From JBJXGV01 sp046160485 (GTDB taxonomy: Bacteria; Orphanbacterota; Orphanbacteria; JBJXGV01), in NCBI GenBank assembly GCA_046160485.1, contig JBJXGV010000027.1:1-64000 (forward strand): DNA of 64,000 bases, written 5' to 3'. The first letter of the stretch is position 1. Each line of letters begins with the position of its first letter. The translations under genes were made by a program, and so were the position numbers. This document shows positions 10,257 to 18,421 of the stretch, one piece after another. The notes below the pieces were generated by a model that worked only from the letters and a program-made list of their open reading frames with translations, made no database searches and was not told the DNA's origin.

Positions 10257-12119
10257 CTAGAACTCCTGCGCGACGGAGACGTGAACCCGCGCCGACGAGA
10301 GGCCTTCTGCTTCCGGGACGCCGACGCCGACTCCCATCACGCCGAGACGCGAATCGGTTTGCAGCCCCGCGCCCCATCCGAGCGGCGTCGCTTCCTCGCG
10401 CGCGACGCCGCCCGCGGCCGACACGCGCTCGAACGTGACGTAACCCTGATCGACGAAAAGGAAAACGCGCGAGCGACCGCCAAGTCGATAGCGATACTCC
10501 GCGGAAACGACACCGACCTTCTCGCCGAGGAAACGGTCCTCGTCGTAGCCACGCAGCGAGCGCGCACCGCCGAGAAAAAACTGCTCGTACTCCGGAACGA
10601 TTTCTTCATCGCTTGCGATCGCGGAACCGGATGCCGCTAGGCGGACCAGATGCGGCCCGGAGATCGGAAGGAACAGCTCGACGGAGGCGCGGCCGATCCA
10701 CTCGCCCACGTCGATGGCCGCGGGCGTCTCCGCGGAGGGCGATGCCGACGAGTCGGCGGCCACGGCGATCGGATCGATGCGCTTCGACGCGTAATCGGCC
10801 GCCACCTCGAGATTGAATCCGCGCGACGTGTTCACGGGATCGTCCGTCGCGGACCAGCGAAATCCCGCGCCACCGCGCGTTCGCCGGCTTCGCGGCACGG
10901 TCGCGGGCTCGCGCTCGCCGGGGCTCCACGAATCGCGTGCGAGCGATGCCGTCAACGAGAGCGCCGGGCTCACCGGCATCTCCAAACCGCCGGCCACCTC
11001 GGTGCGCGCGTACGTCGAATCGCGAAACGTGCGGCGCAGATCGAACTCGGCGGCAAGCGGGACGAACGGGAGCCACGGCTCGCGATAGCCGAACCGCAAC
11101 TCGCGCGCGTCTTGCGCGCGCCGTTCCCATCGCACCGCGGCGCGACGGCCGACGCCCCCGAGGTTCTTGAGAAGCAGATCGAGATACCCGGAGAAGAAAC
11201 TCTCTTCCGTCCCTTCGCCCTGATTGAATCCGAACACGCCTTCGATGCGATTCGCCGGCGCCTCCTCGACGACGAGGCCGACGCGTACGCCCGCACCATC
11301 CTCTTCAACCAACGGATAGGGAGGCGCCACGGCGCGAAACAACCCGGTGCGCAAGAGTCGCGCGCGGCCGCGCTCGAGCGCACGCGGGTTCCACGCCTCG
11401 CCGATACGCAGCAACATCTCGCGAGCGATGAATGACGTGCGCGTACCGTCGTTGCCTTGCGCGATGAGTCCCGTGACGGATGCGCTCGCGCCCTCGTCGA
11501 CGATCACGCGCAACCGCATCTCGGGATCGGCGGCGAAGTCGCGCGGTGTTACGCGAGCGAAGGGAAATCCCGCTTGCTCGTACTTCTCGAGAAGCTCGCC
11601 GGCGCCACGCTGGAATCGCGCGGAGGAAAACACCTCGCCGTCGGTGATTCCGAGAAGGCGGCGCGCCTCATCCGGGGAAATCGCGCGGGCGCCGGAGACC
11701 TCCGCACCGCGCAGCGCGACGGGCTCGCGAATGTCATAGACGACGCGCAGCTCCGCGTGCGACGCGACCGAATCGGCGGCGGGATGAAGCGAGATACGGC
11801 ACGCGGACTCGAGGCGCCCCTCGGCGGCGAGGCGATCGAGCGTTCGATCCGCGACGCGCGCGACGTCGCTCGGAATCGCACGCGCGCCGGCGAGCGACTT
11901 CCACTCCGACTCGAGCCAACCCTGCGCGTCGCGCGATTCCGTCTCGATGCGAACAGCGACGACTGTCGGCCACGCACCCGCGGAATCGTTCGCCGCGACG
12001 AATGCCGAGTCCGCGCCGGCGCCGACCGCGCGCGCGTCCGACGCGATCGCGGCGGCCGCGCAGACGATCACACAGCGCGCGGCGATCAACACGAGCCGGA
12101 ATGACACTCGCGCGTTCAT
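10257..12119 (-). CDS. Omp85-superfamily (BamA/TamA-type) outer-membrane protein
   Basis: This is a 620-residue protein. ATG 12119 overlaps the preceding stop by one base (TAATG) and starts a signal peptide (RLVLIAARCVIVCAAAAIAS). Residues about 50-260 look like POTRA modules: IREPVALRGAEVSGARAISP, a DEARRLLGITDGEVFS helix, and VRVGLVVEEAPANRIEGVFG leading into the barrel. The C-terminal half is a beta-barrel with the Omp85 lid-lock motif in ARSLRGYDEDRF (about 530) and a terminal aromatic (SVAQEF). At about 620 residues it is nearer to TamA than BamA (about 800). Coupling to the large barrel gene immediately upstream suggests that it inserts or secretes products of this locus. A general BamA role cannot be excluded. 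Confidence 0.85.
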   Translation of the reverse strand: MNARVSFRLVLIAARCVIVCAAAAIASDARAVGAGADSAFVAANDSAGAWPTVVAVRIETESRDAQGWLESEWKSLAGARAIPSDVARVADRTLDRLAAEGRLESACRISLHPAADSVASHAELRVVYDIREPVALRGAEVSGARAISPDEARRLLGITDGEVFSSARFQRGAGELLEKYEQAGFPFARVTPRDFAADPEMRLRVIVDEGASASVTGLIAQGNDGTRTSFIAREMLLRIGEAWNPRALERGRARLLRTGLFRAVAPPYPLVEEDGAGVRVGLVVEEAPANRIEGVFGFNQGEGTEESFFSGYLDLLLKNLGGVGRRAAVRWERRAQDARELRFGYREPWLPFVPLAAEFDLRRTFRDSTYARTEVAGGLEMPVSPALSLTASLARDSWSPGEREPATVPRSRRTRGGAGFRWSATDDPVNTSRGFNLEVAADYASKRIDPIAVAADSSASPSAETPAAIDVGEWIGRASVELFLPISGPHLVRLAASGSAIASDEEIVPEYEQFFLGGARSLRGYDEDRFLGEKVGVVSAEYRYRLGGRSRVFLFVDQGYVTFERVSAAGGVAREEATPLGWGAGLQTDSRLGVMGVGVGVPEAEGLSSARVHVSVAQEF

Positions 12120-15100
12120 TAGAACAACGCCCTCGCTTCCATCTTGAGGAGGTGACGCGTGCCGCCGGACCGTCGGTTGTCGCCGGAGTAGAGAAGCGAC
12201 GCCGTCAGATAACGCGAGAGATCGTAGTCGGCGGAGAGCCGCCACTCCTCACCGTCGCGTCGTGACGTCAACGGCGACGCGAGGCTCCCGCCGCGACGCT
12301 CCGAGACAAACTGCAGCGTCGCCACGCGCGCGGAGATGCGCCCCTTCGCCATCACGGTCGCCGCGGTGGAGAGCGCCGTCTCGATCGACGTCAGCTTTTC
12401 GTCGAGACGCGCATCGCGTTCCCATCCGACGCGCCCGGAGAGAGCCGCCGACAAATTTGGTTCGGGCTGATACGTTCCCGTTCCGCCGACAAAATCGGAG
12501 GCGAGGCGCGACGATTCCGATGCGTTGAGAAGTTGGCGCGAACGTCGCGGCTCCCATTCGAGTTCCGCACTGACGTCGGCGGCGACATTGCCCCGCAGCC
12601 GAATGAGCGCGTCGCGCCGCAACTCCTCGCGATTCGCGGACTCCACGGAATTGTCTTCGACGTCGGCGCGTCCATAGCGCGCAGTGACGATCGCGCCCGT
12701 CTTGCGCGATCGCCAGCTCGCCTCTTGCCGCACGAGCGTCTCGCCGCGAATCGTCGTCGCATCGCGCTGAAAGGCTTCCGGATCGAGCAGCAGTAATCGC
12801 CGCTTGCGCGCCGTCGTCGAACGCTCGGTCACGCGTGCAAGGCTTTCGAATCGCAGTCCCCTCAGGAACTCGTTCCACGCGCTACGTTCGGACGCCGGGT
12901 CTTGCGCGGCGCCGTCGCCGGCACCGCTTGCGTCGCGCCGCGCCCCGCCGAGCCAGCGGCTCGGTTCCACGACGACACGCGCGCTCGCGGAAAGATCCGT
13001 CGCCGGCGCGGCGGCCAGATCGATCTCGGCAGCGCGGTACCTCCCGCTGCCCGGCACGAAGTTGCCGAGACTGTCGTAGTCGCCGGTCTCGTTCTCGGGT
13101 AACTCGACGAGCACGCGACGCCGCCGCGACGCTTGAAATGTGGAGACGTCGTAGTCGTACTCGCCGCTCACTCCGGCGTCGAACGTGCGGTGCCGCAACT
13201 CGACTCGGCCGAGGTGATTCGTGACATCCGGATCCGCGACGATTCCGGTGTAGTCGACTTCGCGCCGTCGATAGCGCGACGATACGGAGTACGCGGAGCC
13301 GGTTCCGACGTTCGCCGTGAGCGCCTGCTCGTTCGCGTGATACCAGTCGCGCGACGAACCGAGCGCCGCCGTCGCCAAATCAGCCTCCTCGAGGACGAAC
13401 TCGCCGCCGAGGCGGAGCGCGCGCAAGGGCGTCGCCCCGAGCGCGAACGAGCCGCGGTCGCGGCGCGAACCGGCCAGCGAGTCGGGCGCGCCGCTCCGCC
13501 GGTCTTCCCGCGAGATCGCGAGCGCCGGACTGAAGCTGCCGAGCGTGCGCGCCGCGCTCGCGGAGAGCCGGTCCGTGCGCCCGGGGCCGGCGTCGCCCTC
13601 GCTTCGGATGCGCTCGGCGCGCGCCGCCGCGCGCCCGAAGCGCTCGCTCGCGTACTCCGCGCGCGCGGCCCCGCGATCCGAGTCGATGAGCCCGCGCCGC
13701 GAGAAAACGCCGGTCTCCAGCGCGGTGACGAGACCCTCGATCGGCCGGTAGCTCGCCTCGCCTTCGAAGAGATCTTCGCGATATGCGATTCCGCGATCCT
13801 CGCTCGTCGAGAGGCGGTTGGACTCGATCGAGTCGGGCGACAACACGCGTGCGAATCCGTCGGTGTTCCAGCGTTCGTCGAGGTGAATCTCATCGACGCG
13901 CGACAGTGTCGCGAATCCTTCGCCGAGGCGGCGCGCGCGCGCGCGCAGCGCAAGCTCCCCCGCGCCCGAGCCGTCGCGCCGAACGCTGCCCCGCTTCCAA
14001 TCCGCGCGCGCCGTCAGCGCGCCGCCGCCGTTGTCGTCGTCCTGCGCACCGGAGAGCGTGTTCGCGTCGAGGCGCGAGCGCGCGGCCTCGATCGCGAGCG
14101 AGAGTCCGCGCGCCGGCGCACCGCGCGCGTCGAACACGACGACGCTCTGGCTCACCGGCCGAGGCAGGCGCCTCACCGCGTCGTAGTCGCCCGCGGAATC
14201 GACCAGATCGAACACGAAAATGCGGTCGCCCGTGAGCGGATCGAGATCGGCCTTGTAGCGGCCACGGCCACCGCCGAGGAACGTGAAGACGACCGAGTAA
14301 TCGCCGCTATCGCGCCCCGCGAAGACGAAGCGCCCGTCGACGAGATCGTAGTCACCGTTGAGCGAATCGCGCGTCGCGCCCGAGACGAGCGCATCGGCAT
14401 CGCCGAATGTTGCGAGGCTCTCGCGATCCGCCTCCGAGAGAACGAGCCCTTGAGGGTCGTCGGCGTCGTCGGACTCGGAGAGGAGCGTCGCGCCGACCGA
14501 TGCGCGCGACGTGTCGAGCTGAGCGAGGGCCCCGCGCACGCCGGCGGTCACGAACTTGCGTTTGTACTCGTCGCCGGTGACCTGAAAGTCGACCGCGATG
14601 CGCGTTCCCGTCCGAACCGGCCGCTTCGACATGAAACGGATCTCGCCGGTCGAGTAGTCGATCACGTAGTCGTTGTCTTCGCCGCGTTCGAGCCGCGATC
14701 CATCGACAAAGACCTCCTCGCTTCCCGCGACGACGGTTTGCGCGCCGACATCCACGATCGAGTAGGGGCCTTGCAAGCCCTCGACGCCGCGCAACTCGAT
14801 CGAGACGAAGCGCCCCTCCGACACGCCGGCCGACGCGCTCGCCGCGACGCGGCCGAGATCCGCACGGCCCAGCGCGCCTTTGAGCACGCGCCGGTACGAA
14901 CCGAACTCGCCGCCGGCGAGATTCACTTCGTAGTCGCCGAGTGTCGCACCCAATCGCGGCGTCTTGATCTCGACGAAGACCTTGTCGAGTTCCTCGAGGC
15001 GCGCGCTCGAACCCTCGGGCGTGAACGGGAGATTTTCGTCGGAGAGCCGCGCGACGACCGAGACGTCTTCGGAAAGTTCGCCTTCGATACTCACGCGTAG

Positions 15101-15682
15101 CGCCTGGTCGAGCGTGAGGTCGCGATCCGATCCGACGAGCAGAGCGACGCTTTTCGAGCCACCCACGCGCAGCCCTCCGGTTTCCAGCGCCGACCTGCCG
15201 AACTCGGGCGCGGGGCTCGCGACGATGACGCTCTCCGGCGGCGTCCCGACGGGGCGCGGCGTCCAGCGCCCGAACGACGGCGGCAGCGCGAACGGCAGAA
15301 AGCGATACGCGACCGCGATGGTGTCGCCGGCGGCGACCGCACGCGTGAAGAGAATGCTTCCTCGATTCGCGTCGAGCATGTAGTCCGTGCCGAGAGTCAG
15401 GCGCCGCCCATTGACGACCACCGACTCCGCGCCGGCGAAGAGAAACGTGGCGCCCAGCGGAAACGGGCCGGACGTTCCGTCGCCCGCGAATCGCTGCGTG
15501 CGCCAACCGACGCGCCGCGTCGCGACCGAATCGGGCAACTCGAACTCGACGGCAAGCGCGGCGCTCGCCAGAACGCCGAGCGCCGCCGCGACAATAGCGG
15601 CGAGAAGACCCGCGTGGACGAGCGGGATCGCGCGGGAACCGAAATGCAACGCCGCTCGGGGCCTAGTCTGCCGCGGCCTCAT
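12119..15682 (-). CDS. Very large putative outer-membrane beta-barrel protein with SprA-reminiscent strand motifs
   Basis: This is a 1187-residue protein. ATG 15682 is chosen; upstream alternatives at 15718 and 15724 exist, and all overlap the NHL gene. A signal peptide follows (VHAGLLAAIVAAALGVLASA). Two N-terminal segments share a pattern of hydroxyl/acidic turns and strand pairs: LTLGTDYMLDANRGSILFTR and DNDYVIDYSTGEIRFMSKRP followed by GTRIAVDF. A third, DSLNGDYDLVDGRFVFAG, is similar. The rest is alternating-strand, Arg/Glu/Ser-rich sequence with many tyrosines typical of a big barrel (SVSSRYRRREVDYTGI, ASLLYSGDNRR), ending in ALF. The motifs recall SprA/Sov, the type IX translocon, which is about twice as long. 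That link is inference by eye. It ends in TAATG overlap with the Omp85 gene. Confidence 0.7.
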   Translation of the reverse strand: MRPRQTRPRAALHFGSRAIPLVHAGLLAAIVAAALGVLASAALAVEFELPDSVATRRVGWRTQRFAGDGTSGPFPLGATFLFAGAESVVVNGRRLTLGTDYMLDANRGSILFTRAVAAGDTIAVAYRFLPFALPPSFGRWTPRPVGTPPESVIVASPAPEFGRSALETGGLRVGGSKSVALLVGSDRDLTLDQALRVSIEGELSEDVSVVARLSDENLPFTPEGSSARLEELDKVFVEIKTPRLGATLGDYEVNLAGGEFGSYRRVLKGALGRADLGRVAASASAGVSEGRFVSIELRGVEGLQGPYSIVDVGAQTVVAGSEEVFVDGSRLERGEDNDYVIDYSTGEIRFMSKRPVRTGTRIAVDFQVTGDEYKRKFVTAGVRGALAQLDTSRASVGATLLSESDDADDPQGLVLSEADRESLATFGDADALVSGATRDSLNGDYDLVDGRFVFAGRDSGDYSVVFTFLGGGRGRYKADLDPLTGDRIFVFDLVDSAGDYDAVRRLPRPVSQSVVVFDARGAPARGLSLAIEAARSRLDANTLSGAQDDDNGGGALTARADWKRGSVRRDGSGAGELALRARARRLGEGFATLSRVDEIHLDERWNTDGFARVLSPDSIESNRLSTSEDRGIAYREDLFEGEASYRPIEGLVTALETGVFSRRGLIDSDRGAARAEYASERFGRAAARAERIRSEGDAGPGRTDRLSASAARTLGSFSPALAISREDRRSGAPDSLAGSRRDRGSFALGATPLRALRLGGEFVLEEADLATAALGSSRDWYHANEQALTANVGTGSAYSVSSRYRRREVDYTGIVADPDVTNHLGRVELRHRTFDAGVSGEYDYDVSTFQASRRRRVLVELPENETGDYDSLGNFVPGSGRYRAAEIDLAAAPATDLSASARVVVEPSRWLGGARRDASGAGDGAAQDPASERSAWNEFLRGLRFESLARVTERSTTARKRRLLLLDPEAFQRDATTIRGETLVRQEASWRSRKTGAIVTARYGRADVEDNSVESANREELRRDALIRLRGNVAADVSAELEWEPRRSRQLLNASESSRLASDFVGGTGTYQPEPNLSAALSGRVGWERDARLDEKLTSIETALSTAATVMAKGRISARVATLQFVSERRGGSLASPLTSRRDGEEWRLSADYDLSRYLTASLLYSGDNRRSGGTRHLLKMEARALF

Positions 15683-16640
15683 CAAGGAAGACTCGGTAGG
15701 AGCGCACACGATGCGCATCGGCATCAGAGACGAAAAGCGTGGCGTCGGAACCGAGCGCGAGTCCCGTCGGGGATTTCAACGCGTCGTTCGCGAGCGCACC
15801 GAGCAGGACGCCGCGCGGGCTCGTTACGAAAACACGGCCCGCCACGGGGTCAGCGACGAAAACGAACCCGCGCGGGTCGTAGACGACAGCCGACGGCCGG
15901 CGGAAGGAATTCGCGCTGTCCGCGCCCGAGAACGCGAAGAGAAAACTCCCGAGCCGGTCGAAGGCTTGAACGCGCGCATTGCCCGCGTCGGCGACGTAGA
16001 TGCTGCGTTCGGGACCGATCGCGATATCGATCGGTTCGTCGAAGCGCCCCTCTTGCGTTCCGAAACCGCCGATCTGAAATCGAAACTCGCCCGTGAACGA
16101 ATCGATGACCCAAACCGTGTGCTGCTCCGTGTCGGCCACGTAGAGCCGCCCTTCGTCGTCGATTTCGATGCCGCGCGGCGAGCCGTACGCGCCGTCTTGT
16201 CCGCCCCGCTCGAAGGGGATGTCGACGAACGCGCGAAATCGATCGAACTTCTGCACACGTTCGTTTTCCGTGTCGGCGACGTAGTAGAAAAACCCTTCGC
16301 GCGCCGTGACGTCGGTCGGCGTGAGAAATTGCCCGTCGTCGCTTCCGAAGCGGCCGAATTCCGATTCGAATCGTCCAGCCGCGTTGACCACGACGATGCG
16401 GTCGTTGCCCGCGTCGGCGATGAAGAGTCGCTGCCGGTGATCGATCGAGAGGCCGGCGGGTGCGTTGAGGCGCGCACTGCCGAGGGATTCGGCGCCGATC
16501 GTTGCAAGAGGCTCGAAGCGGACGGCGCCATCGGCCGCGGCTATCCGCGGAGCGAGCGCGCAGCCGATCGCAAGAGCCGCTGCGCCCCACGTGTGCGCCT
16601 GCGCAACCCGCCCGCCGGAACGCGTCGCGCGCGCCGCCAC
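15663..16640 (-). CDS. NHL-repeat beta-propeller protein, exported
   Basis: This is a 325-residue protein. GTG 16640 follows the previous stop by one base (TAG-C-GTG) and is preferred over upstream frames that lie inside the neighbour. A signal-like segment (WGAAALAIGCALAPRIAAAD) precedes about six NHL-type blades with the recurring pattern GIxxDxxGRLYVADxxNxRVQ: LSIDHRQRLFIADAGNDRIV, TAREGFFYYVADTENERVQK, IEIDDEGRLYVADTEQHTVW, IAIGPERSIYVADAGNARVQ and two weaker ones. NHL propellers bind proteins, RNA or ligands; in exported form they usually act as scaffolds. The 3' end overlaps the next gene's start by about 20 bp, so co-expression with the large barrel protein is likely. No catalytic site is seen. 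Confidence 0.85.
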   Translation of the reverse strand: MAARATRSGGRVAQAHTWGAAALAIGCALAPRIAAADGAVRFEPLATIGAESLGSARLNAPAGLSIDHRQRLFIADAGNDRIVVVNAAGRFESEFGRFGSDDGQFLTPTDVTAREGFFYYVADTENERVQKFDRFRAFVDIPFERGGQDGAYGSPRGIEIDDEGRLYVADTEQHTVWVIDSFTGEFRFQIGGFGTQEGRFDEPIDIAIGPERSIYVADAGNARVQAFDRLGSFLFAFSGADSANSFRRPSAVVYDPRGFVFVADPVAGRVFVTSPRGVLLGALANDALKSPTGLALGSDATLFVSDADAHRVRSYRVFLDEAAAD

Positions 16641-16641
16641 G

Positions 16642-17511
16642 CTAGAACTGGCGCGAATAGACGAGGGAAAGCCCGGTCTGGCCGCCCGGAAGAATCGGGC
16701 TGGCGGAGAAGCCGACGTCGGCGTGTGCGCGGTTGTCGTGCTTTGCCAAGCGCACGGCGTCGATCGCGGAGAGCGCGCGCAGGAGGACAAGGCTGCCGAG
16801 CGTCCAGTGCGCGTGGCGGTCGGCCTGGAGCGAACGATGCCGGATCACGCGAAAGTCATTTCGCCGGTCCGGGCTCGTCCACTCCCAAGCGTCGTCGCCG
16901 CGCAGCGAGTTCTCCTCGATGTAAGCAAGCTGCTGCGCTCGCACCTCGGGCGTGTCGCCCGGGTAGATCAAACGTGCGATCGCCTTCACTTCGAAATTGT
17001 AGTCGTCGCTCGAGAGGTAGCGCGAGACGCGCTGATAGTACTCCTCGTCGCGTTCGACCCCGTCGCTGTTCGCGCCCGAGAAAAGCCGCGCCCACTCCTC
17101 GAAATCCTCCTCGCGCGCGTTTCCCTGAATCTTGTAGACCGCGTAGGCCGTCCAGAGCCCCGCCTCGCCGAGGAAGAAAGCGAGCGCGCGCTGATCGTGT
17201 CCCGCGTAGCGATGACCAAGACCCGGCACGAGCATCGAAAGCAGAAACGCCTTTGCGGGCGCGCGGTGGTCGGGCGAGGCACTCAGTTCGCTTGCGGGAA
17301 GGAACTCGGCGCCGTTCGCGTCCGAGGCGGCGTTGCGCAAATCGCCGGCCGACGCGATGACACGCCGCGCGGCATCATCGACCGAATACGGCGCCGATCG
17401 CGGCCCGTCCAGAGCGCCGGTCGATTCGAGCGCAAGCGCCGGCGAGCAGGCCAATTCGATTCCGAGGAAAGCAACGGCGATCGCCGCCGCGCGAGTCATC
17501 ACAGGATTCAT
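16642..17511 (-). CDS. DUF5683-like envelope protein (paralogue 1)
   Basis: This is a 289-residue protein with a signal peptide (MTRAAAIAVAFLGIELACSP) and a central hydrophobic block beginning AKAFLLSMLVPGLGHRYAGH, followed by AFFLGEAGLWTAYAVYKIQG. That Pro-Gly-Leu-Gly plus YxGH signature is the hallmark of DUF5683-type proteins. The middle (EEDFEEWARLFSGANSDGVE) is charged and a second hydrophobic helix pair occurs near LGSLVLLRALSAIDAVRLAK. It is a clear paralogue of the next gene upstream, which has AKAMLLSALVPGLGQMYSGH at the matching place. The two stand in tandem between the M6 protease and the NHL protein. Function is unknown; such proteins are commonly found near outer-membrane genes of FCB bacteria. 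Confidence 0.72.
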   Translation of the reverse strand: MNPVMTRAAAIAVAFLGIELACSPALALESTGALDGPRSAPYSVDDAARRVIASAGDLRNAASDANGAEFLPASELSASPDHRAPAKAFLLSMLVPGLGHRYAGHDQRALAFFLGEAGLWTAYAVYKIQGNAREEDFEEWARLFSGANSDGVERDEEYYQRVSRYLSSDDYNFEVKAIARLIYPGDTPEVRAQQLAYIEENSLRGDDAWEWTSPDRRNDFRVIRHRSLQADRHAHWTLGSLVLLRALSAIDAVRLAKHDNRAHADVGFSASPILPGGQTGLSLVYSRQF

Positions 17512-17526
17512 TCGGAGAATCGCGTC

Positions 17527-18420
17527 CTAGAATCTCTTCGAGACCACGCAGCAGAGCCCTTCCTTGTCGCGGGTCTGCCGGATCTTCAACTTGAGGCCGG
17601 AGAACGAGGGGTTCACGCTCTTGTTGTACCACTGCACGAGCTTGAACGCGTGCGCCGCGCTGATCATGTGATTGACGAAGAGCGCAAGGCCGATGTTTCG
17701 CGACGTGCGCAGGTCGTTGTTGCCATCGGTGCGCTGATTCTTGTAGGCCTCGCGCCTCGCGCTCGTACCTGGCAGCGCTCGGCCAGTCACCTGGTCGATC
17801 GCCGGGACGTGATCTTCCCAGCCCCAGATAAGCTCGTTGAGCTTCGAGATGTCTTCGTAGTACTCGAGGTCGTCGAGCGACCCGTCGTCGCGATACGGTA
17901 GATCCCGGTTCGGAGGCTCGATCGATTCCTCTTTCTTGGCGTTGTACGCCGTCGAATCGTAGTACGCATCGGCGATCTTGCGTGCGTTTCGTCGCGTCGC
18001 GAATCCGTCGGTGCGGAGAATCGAGAACCCGGTCCATCCCGCAGCTTCGATTCCGAGATAGGCCAGGCCCGTCTTTTCGTGGCCGCTGTACATCTGGCCG
18101 AGCCCGGGAACGAGCGCCGAGAGTAGCATCGCCTTCGCGGGAGATTTCGGCTTCGCGTCGCGCCCGTCGCGCGACTCGAGCGTGCCGAGCGCGGGAAGTT
18201 CATGGTTCTCGACGCGGATGTCGTCGAGCGCGAGCCGGAACGCAACGTCGCACGAGAGCGAAGAATCTGAAATCGGAAGGCGCGGGAGTTCGTCGATGGC
18301 GGAGGTCGAGTGCGCGAGGGAGTTGGAGAGCGGCCGGGCAATAGATGCATCCGCGGATGTCGGCAGCGACGCCGCGATGAAACCGGCCAATAGATAAAAG
18401 AATCCCGCGCGAGTGCTCAT
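17527..18420 (-). CDS. DUF5683-like envelope protein (paralogue 2)
   Basis: This is a 297-residue protein starting one base after the M6 protease stop (TGA-G-ATG). The signal peptide is GFFYLLAGFIAASLPTSADA. The DUF5683 signature AKAMLLSALVPGLGQMYSGH is at about residue 100, followed by LAYLGIEAAGWTGFSILRTD, a charged Tyr/Asp-rich stretch (SLDDLEYYEDISKLNELIWG) and a late hydrophobic segment (ALFVNHMISAAHAFKLVQWY). It shares order and spacing of elements with the gene 16642-17511, so the pair arose by tandem duplication, but the middle parts have diverged strongly. Role unknown. The position suggests a component of the same envelope assembly as the M6, C25 and PorV-like proteins. Confidence 0.72.
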   Translation of the reverse strand: MSTRAGFFYLLAGFIAASLPTSADASIARPLSNSLAHSTSAIDELPRLPISDSSLSCDVAFRLALDDIRVENHELPALGTLESRDGRDAKPKSPAKAMLLSALVPGLGQMYSGHEKTGLAYLGIEAAGWTGFSILRTDGFATRRNARKIADAYYDSTAYNAKKEESIEPPNRDLPYRDDGSLDDLEYYEDISKLNELIWGWEDHVPAIDQVTGRALPGTSARREAYKNQRTDGNNDLRTSRNIGLALFVNHMISAAHAFKLVQWYNKSVNPSFSGLKLKIRQTRDKEGLCCVVSKRF

Positions 18421-18421
18421 C

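Noticed and set aside
13133..15100. 655-codon plus-strand frame opposite the giant barrel gene
   Set aside because: Same Arg/Glu-rich shadow composition with no recognisable motif.
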